Source of the DNA: Acidobacteriota bacterium
GTDB taxonomy: Bacteria > Acidobacteriota > Terriglobia > Bryobacterales > Bryobacteraceae
Direction of reading: 5' to 3'
Length of the DNA stretch: 64,000 nucleotides
Assembly (NCBI GenBank): GCA_029776225.1
Contig: JAKOTR010000053.1
Coordinates: 186,001-250,000 of the forward strand
Position numbers and translations under genes: made by a program. Of the stretch, positions 33,241 through 41,279 are shown in pieces. Below the pieces are notes generated by a model, which did not search any database, was not told where the DNA came from, and saw nothing but the letters and a program-made list of their open reading frames with translations. Every line of letters starts with the position of its first letter. Position 1 is the first letter of the stretch.

Positions 33241-35040
33241 GTGCCAGAAGCCAAACTGCCGGACGATCCGCGAAGTGAATATACGGCCCGGCTGGAGGCA
33301 CGCCGCGCCGTCTACGCGCGCCTGGACCGGCGCCATATCGCCATCGGCAACGCCAAAGTGGCGGTGTTTGCCGCCGCGGTTGCGATAGCCTGGGTCGCTT
33401 TCTCCTACGGTTGGGTTTCGCCCTGGTGGCTGCTGGCGCCGGCAGCCGTGCTGCTGGTTCTCGACCGCATTCACGACATCGTGCTTCGCCGCCGCAAGCG
33501 CGCCCAGCGTGCCGCCGCCTTCTATGAACGCGGGTTGGCGCGCATCGAGGACCGCTGGGCCGGAACGGGAGCGACCGGAGACGAATTCAGGGACCAGACC
33601 CATCCGTACGCCGAAGATCTCGACCTGTTCGGAGAGGGCTCCCTGTTCCAGTTGCTCTCGACCGCTCGCCTTCGCGCCGGGGAGGAAGCGCTCGCCCGCT
33701 ACTTGCTTGAGCCCGCCGAGCCCGGCACGACGCGCGCGCGGCAGGCCGCCGTAAGCGAACTCCGCCCCCGGCTCGATTTGCGGGAAGACCTCGCGCTGCT
33801 CGGCGAAGAGTTGCGCTCCGCCGTCAACCCTCGCGCATTCTCAGCCTGGGCCGAGCAGCCGCTTACGATGGATTCCACGCCCGCGCAAATCACCGCCGCC
33901 GCGCTTTCGATTCTGGCGGTGGCGGCCGCCGCCGTCTGGGCCGCGTTCGGGGTGGTGGAGTTTTTTCTCGGCGTTGCGGTAGTGGAGGCGCTGTTCTACA
34001 TCAAGTGGCGGACGCAGGTCGCCCGCGCGGTTGAACTCGTGGGCGAGCCCGCCTACGGAATTGCGCTGTTCGCCGCCATACTGGAAAGGCTCGAGCGGGA
34101 ACGGTTCACCAGCCCGCTGCTGGTGGAACTCCGGAAAGGGCTTGATACCGGCGGGGTCCCCCCTTCCCAGGCGATTGCCCGCCTGAACCGCCTGATGGAG
34201 TTGCTCCATTCGCGCGACAACGTGGCCGTGCGCGTCATCGGCCCGCCGCTGCTGTGGACCACGCAGGTTGCCTTTGCGATTGAAGCCTGGCGCAAGAAGT
34301 ACGGCCCGTCGGTGCGCGGCTGGCTGGCGGCGGCCGGAGAAATGGAAGCGCTGATGAGCCTGGCGGCATATGCATACGAGCACCCCGGCGACGTCTTTCC
34401 CGAACTGGTGGAGGGCCCGGCGCTCTTCGAAGCCGAAGGCATCGGCCACCCGCTGGTGCCCGCAAGCCGCCTGGTGCGCAACGACCTCCGGCTCTGCGGC
34501 GACCTGCGCGTGCTCATCGTGAGCGGCTCGAACATGTCGGGCAAGAGCACTCTGCTGCGCACCGTCGGGGTGAACACGGTTCTCGCTCTGGCCGGCGCCC
34601 CGGTTCGCGCGCGCCGCCTCCGCCTCGCTCCGATGGCGCTGGGCGCCTCGATTCGCACCCTGGACTCCCTGCAAACCGGCGCCTCGCGCTTTTACACCGA
34701 GATCAAACGCCTGCGGCTTCTGGTCGATCTGACCAAAGGCCCCCGGCCCGTTCTGTTCCTGCTCGACGAGCTCCTGCACGGCACGAATTCCAACGACCGC
34801 CGGATCGGGGGAGAGGCCGTCATCCGCAGCCTGGTCGAGCGCGGCGCGATCGGTTTGGTGACGACCCACGACCTTGCGCTCGCGGATATTGTGAACGTGC
34901 TCGCCCCGCACGCCGCCAACGTCCACTTCGAAGACCACCTGGAAAACGGCAACATCACGTTCGATTACCTGCTCCGCGAGGGAGTGGTCCGCAAGAGCAA
35001 TGCGCTGGAGTTGATGCGTTCCATCGGGCTTGAAGTGTAG
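33241..35040 (+). CDS. Membrane-anchored MutS-like ATPase
   Basis: A 599-residue protein from the GTG at 33241 (alternative TTG at 33208, overlapping the lacI stop). Two hydrophobic pairs sit in the N-terminal half (about 39-75 and 220-255), which true MutS lacks. The C-terminal 200 residues are a MutS ABC-type ATPase: VLIVSGSNMSGKSTLLRTVGV (Walker A near 430), ASRFYTEIKRLR, VLFLLDELLHGTNSNDRR (Walker B/D-loop) and TTHDLALAD. There is no mismatch-recognition domain, so classical mismatch repair is unlikely. Such membrane MutS relatives occur in Bacteroidetes and Acidobacteria; their role is unknown. Confidence 0.86.
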   Translation: MPEAKLPDDPRSEYTARLEARRAVYARLDRRHIAIGNAKVAVFAAAVAIAWVAFSYGWVSPWWLLAPAAVLLVLDRIHDIVLRRRKRAQRAAAFYERGLARIEDRWAGTGATGDEFRDQTHPYAEDLDLFGEGSLFQLLSTARLRAGEEALARYLLEPAEPGTTRARQAAVSELRPRLDLREDLALLGEELRSAVNPRAFSAWAEQPLTMDSTPAQITAAALSILAVAAAAVWAAFGVVEFFLGVAVVEALFYIKWRTQVARAVELVGEPAYGIALFAAILERLERERFTSPLLVELRKGLDTGGVPPSQAIARLNRLMELLHSRDNVAVRVIGPPLLWTTQVAFAIEAWRKKYGPSVRGWLAAAGEMEALMSLAAYAYEHPGDVFPELVEGPALFEAEGIGHPLVPASRLVRNDLRLCGDLRVLIVSGSNMSGKSTLLRTVGVNTVLALAGAPVRARRLRLAPMALGASIRTLDSLQTGASRFYTEIKRLRLLVDLTKGPRPVLFLLDELLHGTNSNDRRIGGEAVIRSLVERGAIGLVTTHDLALADIVNVLAPHAANVHFEDHLENGNITFDYLLREGVVRKSNALELMRSIGLEV

Positions 35041-35215
35041 GAGCTCGGCGCGGATTTCGCGGGAAAACGGAGCAGCGGGCAGCGGCGCTCGCAACAACCG
35101 GTTAACGGAAATTCACACCTGTTTCCAACCGCGCAAAAATCCAGCGTGCGGTACCATTTAAAAAGGCGCGGTGCCATCCGCGTTCATTTCAAGAGAGGGC
35201 TGGAGCCGAATCCGA

Positions 35216-36400
35216 GTGAGTATTACCATCGGTGTCCTTCAAGAGACCTTTCCGGGCGAACGGCGCGTGGCGATGGTTCCCCGCGCAATGGATCCGCTGT
35301 TAAAATCCGGGGCCGAAATCCTGGTGGAACGGGGCGCGGGCGCCGCCGCCGGATTTCCCGACAGCGAGTATGAGAAACACGGCGCGCGCCTGGTGAACAG
35401 CCCCGGAGAGGTCTTCCGGGCAGCCGATGTGATCCTCCAGGTGCGCACGCTGGGAGCGAACCCGGACGCCGGGCGCGCCGACCTGGCCTTCCTGCGCCCG
35501 GGGCAGGTTGTCATCGGCTTTTGTGAACCGCTCACAGCCCCCCGCGAGTGCGCCGATTTGGCCGCGTTCGGAGTGACGACCTTCGCGATGGAACTCATCC
35601 CGCGCATTACGCGCGCGCAGAGCATGGACGCGCTCTCTTCGATGGCCACTATCGCCGGATACAAAGCCGTTCTCCTCGCCGCCGACAACCTGCCGCGCAT
35701 GTTCCCGATGCTGATGACGGCCGCCGGGACCATCGCGCCCGCCCGCGTATTCGTGCTCGGAGCGGGCGTCGCCGGGCTCCAGGCGATTGCCACCGCAAAG
35801 CGGCTCGGCGCGGTGGTGAGCGCGTACGACGTGCGCCCGGCCGTCAAGGAGCAGATCGAGAGCGTTGGCGCGCGCTTCGTCTCGATGGAACTGGAGACCG
35901 CGGCCGCCGAGGACAAAGGCGGCTACGCCCGCGAGATGGGCGAGGATTTCTACCGCCGCCAGCGCGAGTTCCTCACCGGCGTCCTGCGCGAGCACGACGT
36001 GGTGATCACAACCGCCGCGGTTCCCGGGAAGCGCGCGCCCGTTCTCATCACGCGCGAGATGGTCGCCGCCATGCCGCCGGGATCTTTGATTGTAGACCTC
36101 GCGGCCGAGCGCGGCGGCAACTGCGAGCTTACGCGCCCCGGTGAGACCGTGAGCGAGAACGGTGTTACGATTCTCGGACCGCTGAACCTCGCCTCCACCG
36201 TGCCCTACCACGCCAGCGAGATGTACGCGCGCAACCTGGCCGCGTTCGTGCGGCACCTGCTCAAGGATGGCTCGATCGCCGTGCGGCTGGAAGACGAGAT
36301 CATCCGCGAGACGCTGCTCACCATGAATGGCGAGGTCGTGCATCCGCGCGTGCGTGAAGCCCTCGGGCTGCCGTCGGCTCTGGGCAGCGCCGCTCATTGA
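35216..36400 (+). CDS. pntAA: NAD(P) transhydrogenase subunit alpha, part 1 (NAD-binding domain I)
   Basis: A 394-residue protein from the GTG at 35216, chosen because ITIGVLQETFPGERRVAMVP then forms the usual N-terminus. NAD-site motifs include MELIPRITRAQSMDALSSMA, RVFVLGAGVAGLQAIATAKRLGA and YDVRP. The segment EDKGGYAREMGEDF is typical of the alpha subunit. This is domain I of the proton-translocating transhydrogenase, which transfers hydride from NADH to NADP+ and supplies NADPH. The alpha subunit is split here: the membrane part is the next gene. Confidence 0.95.
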   Translation: MSITIGVLQETFPGERRVAMVPRAMDPLLKSGAEILVERGAGAAAGFPDSEYEKHGARLVNSPGEVFRAADVILQVRTLGANPDAGRADLAFLRPGQVVIGFCEPLTAPRECADLAAFGVTTFAMELIPRITRAQSMDALSSMATIAGYKAVLLAADNLPRMFPMLMTAAGTIAPARVFVLGAGVAGLQAIATAKRLGAVVSAYDVRPAVKEQIESVGARFVSMELETAAAEDKGGYAREMGEDFYRRQREFLTGVLREHDVVITTAAVPGKRAPVLITREMVAAMPPGSLIVDLAAERGGNCELTRPGETVSENGVTILGPLNLASTVPYHASEMYARNLAAFVRHLLKDGSIAVRLEDEIIRETLLTMNGEVVHPRVREALGLPSALGSAAH

Positions 36401-36413
36401 AAGGAGACCGTTC

Positions 36414-36710
36414 GTGCCATTCGATGAAGTCACGCTATACGTTTTCATGCTCGCCGCGTTTCTCGGCTTTGAGCTGATCCGGCGGGTGTCGCCCCTGCTG
36501 CACACTCCGCTGATGTCGCTGACCAACGCCATCTCGGCCATCGCCGTGGTGGGCGCCATCGTCGTTTTGGGTCAGAAGGACGCGCCGACGCTCAGCAAGG
36601 TGCTCGGCTTTATCGCCGTCACGGCCTCCACGATCAACGTGGTCAGCGGGTTTTTGATCACCGACCGCATGCTGAAGATGTTCAAGAAGCGGGGGCAGGA
36701 AAAGCCGTGA
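36414..36710 (+). CDS. pntAB: NAD(P) transhydrogenase subunit alpha, part 2 (membrane domain)
   Basis: A 98-residue membrane protein from the GTG at 36414, which has AAAGGAGA upstream. Hydrophobic helices include VTLYVFMLAAFLGFELI and LTNAISAIAVVGAIVVLG; the latter, with HTPLMSLTNAISAIAVVG, is the family signature. It forms part of the proton channel (domain II). It begins 13 bases after pntAA, and its stop overlaps the pntB start. Confidence 0.95.
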   Translation: MPFDEVTLYVFMLAAFLGFELIRRVSPLLHTPLMSLTNAISAIAVVGAIVVLGQKDAPTLSKVLGFIAVTASTINVVSGFLITDRMLKMFKKRGQEKP

Positions 36711-38086
36711 GCACCGAACACGTGTTTCAGTTCAGTTACCTGGCGGCCGCGGCGCTGTTCATTTTCTCGCTCAAGTGGATGAGCGCGCCTGCCACCGCGC
36801 GGCGCGGCGTGCTGGCCGGCGAGATCGGCATGCTGCTGGCCATCGTGGGAACGCTGCTGCGCCACGATGTGGTCAGCTACCAGGGCATCTTCATCGCCTT
36901 CCTGATCGGTTCGGCCGTCGGCGTGCCGCTCGCGTATCTCATGCCGATGACCGCCGTCCCGCAGCGGACCGCGCTCTCGCACGCCTTCGGGGCGCTCGCC
37001 GCCGCGCTCATCGGTACGGCCGAGTATTACCAGCACCAGCCGCACGGCTTCGTGATGGGCGCGATCGTCTTCGAAACGCTGCTCGGCTTCCTCACCTTCA
37101 CCGGGAGCCTGATGGCCTTCGGCAAGTTGCAGGAAATCGTGCCCACGCGGCCCATCGTGTACCGCAACCAGAACGTGCTGAACCTGGCGCTGTTCGGCGC
37201 TGCCGTGGCGGCGGGCGTCATGCTGATCATGCACCCCGAGCGCACTTGGCTGTTTCCGATCTTCGCCCTCTTCGCGCTGATCTTCGGCGTGCTGCTGATC
37301 CTCCCCATCGGCGGCGCCGACATGCCTACGGTCATCGCGCTGCTTAACTCCTATGCCGGACTCGCCGCCGCCGCGATGGGCTTCGTGCTCGATAACAAGC
37401 TGCTGATCATCGCCGGCACGCTCGACGGGTCCTCCGGGTTCATCCTCTCCATCATCATGTGCCGCGCCATGAACCGCTCGTTCACCAACGTGCTGTTCGG
37501 AGCCTTCGGACAGGTCCAGAAGGCAGCCGCGCACGCCGAGCAGCGCCCGGTGCGCTCGATCACTCCGGAAGACGCCGCCTCGATCCTCGATATGGCGCGC
37601 CTGGTGATCATCGTCCCCGGGTACGGCATGGCCGTCGCCCAGGCGCAGCACAAGCTGCGCGAGCTTTACGATCTGCTCACCAAGCGCGGCATCGACGTAC
37701 GCTTTGCCATTCACCCCGTCGCCGGCCGCATGCCCGGCCACATGAACGTGCTGCTCGCCGAAGCCGACATCCCGTACGACAAGCTGTACGAGATGGATTA
37801 CATCAACTCGGATTTCGCGCAGGCCGACGTGGCGCTGGTGGTGGGTGCAAACGACGTGACCAATCCGGCGGCGCGCAACGATCCCAAGAGCCCGATTTAC
37901 GGCATGCCGATTCTCAACGTGGACAAGGCGCACACCGTCATGGTGATCAAGCGCAGCATGAGCCCGGGCTTCGCGGGGATCGACAATGAGCTTTACTACA
38001 TGGACAAGACGATGATGCTGTTCGGCGACGCCAGGGCTGTGCTGGGCAATGTCGTCAAGGAGCTCGGGGCCACCGTCAAAGTGTGA
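36707..38086 (+). CDS. pntB: NAD(P) transhydrogenase subunit beta
   Basis: A 459-residue protein. The N-terminal half has about eight membrane helices (domain II), including GADMPTVIALLNSYAGLAAAAMGF. The C-terminal third is the NADP-binding domain III: VIIVPGYGMAVAQAQHKLREL, RFAIHPVAGRMPGHMNVLLAEA, VALVVGANDVTNPAA and MSPGFAGIDNELYY. It completes the enzyme that couples NADPH formation to proton flow. The GTG start overlaps the pntAB stop. Confidence 0.96.
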   Translation: MSTEHVFQFSYLAAAALFIFSLKWMSAPATARRGVLAGEIGMLLAIVGTLLRHDVVSYQGIFIAFLIGSAVGVPLAYLMPMTAVPQRTALSHAFGALAAALIGTAEYYQHQPHGFVMGAIVFETLLGFLTFTGSLMAFGKLQEIVPTRPIVYRNQNVLNLALFGAAVAAGVMLIMHPERTWLFPIFALFALIFGVLLILPIGGADMPTVIALLNSYAGLAAAAMGFVLDNKLLIIAGTLDGSSGFILSIIMCRAMNRSFTNVLFGAFGQVQKAAAHAEQRPVRSITPEDAASILDMARLVIIVPGYGMAVAQAQHKLRELYDLLTKRGIDVRFAIHPVAGRMPGHMNVLLAEADIPYDKLYEMDYINSDFAQADVALVVGANDVTNPAARNDPKSPIYGMPILNVDKAHTVMVIKRSMSPGFAGIDNELYYMDKTMMLFGDARAVLGNVVKELGATVKV

Positions 38087-38111
38087 GGTCCGGTAACTGC
38101 CGGCCGGAGCA

Positions 38112-38492
38112 TCACGCAGTCTCGCCCGCGCCCGTGAGCATTCGCTGAACGGCCTGAACGAGCGTTGCCGGGCGGAACGGCTTGCGGATGAAAGCAAACT
38201 GCGCGATTCTGCCGGCCTGCTCCACCTCGTGCTCGGTGACGAAACCCGACATGAACAGCACGGGCAGGTCGGGATTCAACGCTACGATCAGGCTGGCGAG
38301 CCGCGTGCCGTCCATCTCAGGCATCACGATGTCGCTGATCAGAAGCTTGATGCGTTCCCGCTGCGCTTCATAGATCCGCAGAGCCTGTGTGGGGCTCGTT
38401 GAAACCAGGACCTCGAAGCCACGCTTTTCGAGAATCGACTGCACAAGCTTCAGCGCCATCGGCTCGTCGTCGACTACCAGAATGGTTCTCAT
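38112..38492 (-). CDS. Single-domain response regulator (receiver only)
   Basis: A 126-residue CheY-like receiver. The acidic pocket VVDDEP (near 6-11), phospho-acceptor Asp in LLISDIVMPEMDG (near 55), the Ser in LFMSGF and the Lys in IRKPF are all present. It has no output domain, so it probably acts by protein contact. Its wording is close to the receiver on the hybrid kinase at 16621-19518, so it could share phosphate with that kinase or another one; no kinase is adjacent. It is convergent with pntB. Confidence 0.92.
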   Translation of the reverse strand: MRTILVVDDEPMALKLVQSILEKRGFEVLVSTSPTQALRIYEAQRERIKLLISDIVMPEMDGTRLASLIVALNPDLPVLFMSGFVTEHEVEQAGRIAQFAFIRKPFRPATLVQAVQRMLTGAGETA

Positions 38493-38542
38493 GTCGGTGC
38501 CCGCGTCTCAAGTGTACAGCGCTCCGCCGCAAGAATTCAGCG

Positions 38543-39862
38543 CTATGCTTTGTTCCCGCTCCCGCTTGCTTGTCCGCACTCCAGCTTTTCCAGCAACCGC
38601 CGTGCGGCCCACCGCCCCGCTGAAATCGCGCCGTGCACCGAACCGCCGGCGCCCTCCAGGCAGGTTGCCTCTCCAGCGAAGGCCAGCGTGCCCTCAATCG
38701 GCTCGGCAAGAGTCCTTCGCGCATCCAGCGCCCCGACGGGAACGTAACTGTAGGCGCCGCGGGAGAACGGGTCGGTTTGCCAGTCGTGCATGTACCAGTA
38801 TTCCAGCAGGTCTTCGATATGGGCGCGCCCCATGCCGAAGATTTTCTCGAGCGTGGATGTGGCCAGGTCTACAATGGCTTTCTCGTCCGCTCCGGCCAGC
38901 GCTTCCCCGTTCGGTCCGGCGGCCCAGGCCGTCAGCACCGGCGCGATTGCCGGGTGCGGCGTCCACCAGGTAGGAAAAGCGAGGCCCGGGGAGTGCAAAA
39001 AGCTCAAGCGGGGCGCGCGATCTTCCCAGAACGCCTCCCGGAACCGGAGCGTCACCCGGATCACCGATCCCATCTCCAGTCTCAATGCCGCCGCGAGCGC
39101 TTCGGCCGGCTCGGGTACGAACCGGATGGCGTTCTGCTGGAGGACGCCAAGCGGCACGGTCACTAACACCCGCTCCGCTTTGAACGGGCCGATGGGATGT
39201 CCGGTGCGGGAATGCGCAATGACTTCGACGTGCCCGGGACGCCACCGCACCTCGCTCACCACCGCATTCAGGTGCAAGCGCACCCGGCCGGTTGGCAACA
39301 GCGCCTGCACCAGGGAATCGTAGCCCGAGAAGATGCGGAAGGCACGGTCGCCGTGAACCCGGCGCGTTTCCTCCTCGTCCTCAAGCAGCGAGAGAACGCT
39401 GATGCGCTCCCTTCGCGCCGCATTGAATCCCTCGACGTAGCTGGTGGCCCAGATCTTCGTGTCGGGATCGAGATCCGCGTGGTCCAGAAATTCCTGGAAA
39501 GACATGTCGTAGGTGGCGGCTTCGCGCATTTGCTCGAATACCGGGCCGATCGACTCGAACAGTTCGGCGGACCTCACGAGCCGCCCGCGCCGGTAGGTCC
39601 AGCTTTCCCCGTCGAGTTCGCAGATGCCCAGGCGCGCCGCCGCCGCGATGTCAAAGATTTCGCGCGGCATGCCGTGGACAAACTCCGCTCCCAGCTCCAC
39701 GGGCACAGCCATCATGGGATCGTGAACGGTGTAGATGCGCCCGCCCAAACGGTCGCGCGCTTCCAGAATCAGGACATCGAGCCCAGCGGAGAGGAACTCA
39801 CCTGCCGCCGCAAGACCAGCCACCCCCGCCCCGACGACCAGCACATCCGCATGGTTCGTCAC
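38543..39862 (-). CDS. Flavin-dependent amine oxidase
   Basis: A 439-residue FAD enzyme from the GTG at 39862, chosen because the dinucleotide-binding motif DVLVVGAGVAGLAAAGEFLSAG follows at once and a TACAAT lies six bases upstream. In the longer frame an in-frame codon at 39952 would add 30 unrelated residues. Other motifs: LEARDRLGGRIYT, ELGAEFVHG and the C-terminal FAGEATCLEGAGGSVHGAISAG (FAD-binding GG doublet). This is the monoamine/polyamine oxidase family; the substrate amine is not evident. No signal peptide is seen. Confidence 0.9.
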   Translation of the reverse strand: MTNHADVLVVGAGVAGLAAAGEFLSAGLDVLILEARDRLGGRIYTVHDPMMAVPVELGAEFVHGMPREIFDIAAAARLGICELDGESWTYRRGRLVRSAELFESIGPVFEQMREAATYDMSFQEFLDHADLDPDTKIWATSYVEGFNAARRERISVLSLLEDEEETRRVHGDRAFRIFSGYDSLVQALLPTGRVRLHLNAVVSEVRWRPGHVEVIAHSRTGHPIGPFKAERVLVTVPLGVLQQNAIRFVPEPAEALAAALRLEMGSVIRVTLRFREAFWEDRAPRLSFLHSPGLAFPTWWTPHPAIAPVLTAWAAGPNGEALAGADEKAIVDLATSTLEKIFGMGRAHIEDLLEYWYMHDWQTDPFSRGAYSYVPVGALDARRTLAEPIEGTLAFAGEATCLEGAGGSVHGAISAGRWAARRLLEKLECGQASGSGNKA

Positions 39863-39999
39863 AATTAGATTGTATACTTCAACTCCCTCAGGCGCTTCTC
39901 GGGAGTTCCGCACCCGCTTGGGCGCTTGCGGTTCTGTGAACGGAGAACGCACGCGGGCCTGCGGGTGCCCGCCGGCAGCTCAGGTGTACCATATAGACC

Positions 40000-40851
40000 A
40001 TGAATACTCGAAGATCTTTTATTGCCACAGGCGCGCTTGGAACCCTCGGCCTCGCGGCCACCGCCACGGCTCAACAGCCAATAGCCCGAAAAGGACGGCT
40101 GAAGCAGTCGGCAACTCGCGGTTGCTTCGGGCGCAGGATGCCCATCGAAGACATATGCCGCGAAGCGGCACGCCTCGGTCTGAAAGGTCTCGACCTCATC
40201 GGGCCGAATGACTGGCCTACCCTCAAGAAGTACGGCCTGATCCCGACCATTACGCCCGCGGCGGGCCATTCGCTCACCGACGGAATCAACACCAAGGCGA
40301 ACCATGCCAAAGCCGAAGCCGGCGTGCGCGACATGATCAACAGGGCCGCGGAATTCGGCTGCCCCAACGTGATTGTGCTGTCGGGCAACCGGCGCGGCAT
40401 GTCCGACGAGGAAGGAATGGACAACTGCGTCGCGTTCCTGAACTCCGTAAAGGCGCAGGCGGAAGACAAGGGCGTGACGATCTGCATGGAGCTGCTGAAC
40501 AGCAAGGTGGACCACCCCGACTACCACTGCGACCACACGGCCTGGGGCGTGGAAGTGGTCAAGCGCGTCAATTCGCCGCGGGTGAAGCTGCTCTACGACA
40601 TCTATCACATGCAAATCATGGAGGGCGATATCATCCGCACCATCCGCAACAACATACAGTACATCGGTCACTTCCACACGGCGGGCAATCCCGGCCGCCA
40701 CGAGATCGACGCCACGCAGGAGTTGAACTACCGGGCAATCGCCCAGGCGATCGTCGAGGCGGGCTACACGGGTTATGTGGGACACGAGTACGGCCCTGTT
40801 CGCGACCCGCTGAAATCGTTGGCGGAAGCGATCGAGATTTGCGACGTGTAG
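40000..40851 (+). CDS. Tat-exported hydroxypyruvate-isomerase-like TIM-barrel protein
   Basis: A 283-residue protein. A twin-arginine signal starts it (NTRRSFIATGALGTLGLAA, ending near AQQ at 26). The AP-endonuclease-2/xylose-isomerase-like barrel follows with CMELLNSKVDHPDYHCDH (metal Glu), LLYDIYHMQIMEGDI (Asp/His) and GHFHTAGNPGRHEID, plus GYVGHEYGP (Glu). These match hydroxypyruvate isomerase relatives. The reaction is likely an aldose-ketose or epimerase step on a small sugar, carried out outside the cytoplasm; the true substrate is unknown. TACCAT lies seven bases before the ATG, suggesting a leaderless message. A terminator follows. Confidence 0.87.
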   Translation: MNTRRSFIATGALGTLGLAATATAQQPIARKGRLKQSATRGCFGRRMPIEDICREAARLGLKGLDLIGPNDWPTLKKYGLIPTITPAAGHSLTDGINTKANHAKAEAGVRDMINRAAEFGCPNVIVLSGNRRGMSDEEGMDNCVAFLNSVKAQAEDKGVTICMELLNSKVDHPDYHCDHTAWGVEVVKRVNSPRVKLLYDIYHMQIMEGDIIRTIRNNIQYIGHFHTAGNPGRHEIDATQELNYRAIAQAIVEAGYTGYVGHEYGPVRDPLKSLAEAIEICDV

Positions 40852-40862
40852 GCGCGGCGATA

Positions 40863-40909
40863 AGCGGGGGAGCGCAGGCGGCAATGCTCGCGCGCGCCCC
40901 GCTCGTTTT
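40863..40909 (+). terminator. Hairpin terminator between the isomerase-like gene and the microcompartment gene
   Basis: Perfect seven-base arms AGCGGGG (40863-40869) and CCCCGCT (40897-40903), extended inward by GCGC pairs, are followed by CGTTTTG. The loop is long, so strength is uncertain. Confidence 0.5.
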
Positions 40910-40917
40910 GTGTTAGG

Positions 40918-40929
40918 GTGATAAATCAC
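40918..40929. promoter_or_regulatory. Palindromic operator candidate upstream of the microcompartment genes
   Basis: GTGATAAATCAC: arms GTGAT and ATCAC around a two-base centre, 31 bases before the ATG of the shell gene. The shape is similar to GntR/CRP-FNR-type half sites. It lies where a repressor or activator of the shell gene would be expected. Confidence 0.4.
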
Positions 40930-40959
40930 GCTCGTTTACAGGTTCTACAGGAGTAGTCA

Positions 40960-41241
40960 ATGGAAGCGCTTGGAATGATAGAAACTAAAGGACTCGTTGC
41001 CGCCATCGAGGCGGCCGACGCCATGGTGAAGGCCGCTAATGTGGTTCTGGTCGGCAAGGAGTACATCGGCTCCGGTCTGGTAACCGTGACGGTGCGGGGT
41101 GATGTGGGAGCCGTAAAGGCTGCCACCGACGCCGGAGCAGCCGCCGCCCGCCGAGTCGGCGAGTTGATCTCCGTGCACGTCATTCCGCGCCCGCACGAAG
41201 AAGTCGAGAAGATCCTTCCCGCGGCCAAGAAGAACGGCTGA
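40960..41241 (+). CDS. Bacterial microcompartment hexameric shell protein (BMC-H)
   Basis: A 93-residue BMC-domain protein very similar in wording to PduA/Eut[23 protein letters not shown], then the pore loop EYIGSGLV (near 34-41), [26 protein letters not shown] and [20 protein letters not shown] hexamers tile the facets of protein-shelled metabolic organelles; the central pore passes small metabolites. A GGAG ribosome binding site precedes the ATG. Aldehyde dehydrogenase follows 38 bases later. No pentamer (EutN/CcmL) vertex gene is in the window, so a complete shell must need genes elsewhere. Confidence 0.96.
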   Translation: MEALGMIETKGLVAAIEAADAMVKAANVVLVGKEYIGSGLVTVTVRGDVGAVKAATDAGAAAARRVGELISVHVIPRPHEEVEKILPAAKKNG

Positions 41242-41279
41242 CGCCGCCGTGGAGCTTTTAGGCAGGTCCGGTTCGCCCC

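Noticed and set aside
38112-38492. The lone receiver as the dedicated partner of the hybrid kinase
   Set aside because: The two genes are 20 kb apart and receivers of this type are numerous; similar wording alone does not establish a pair.
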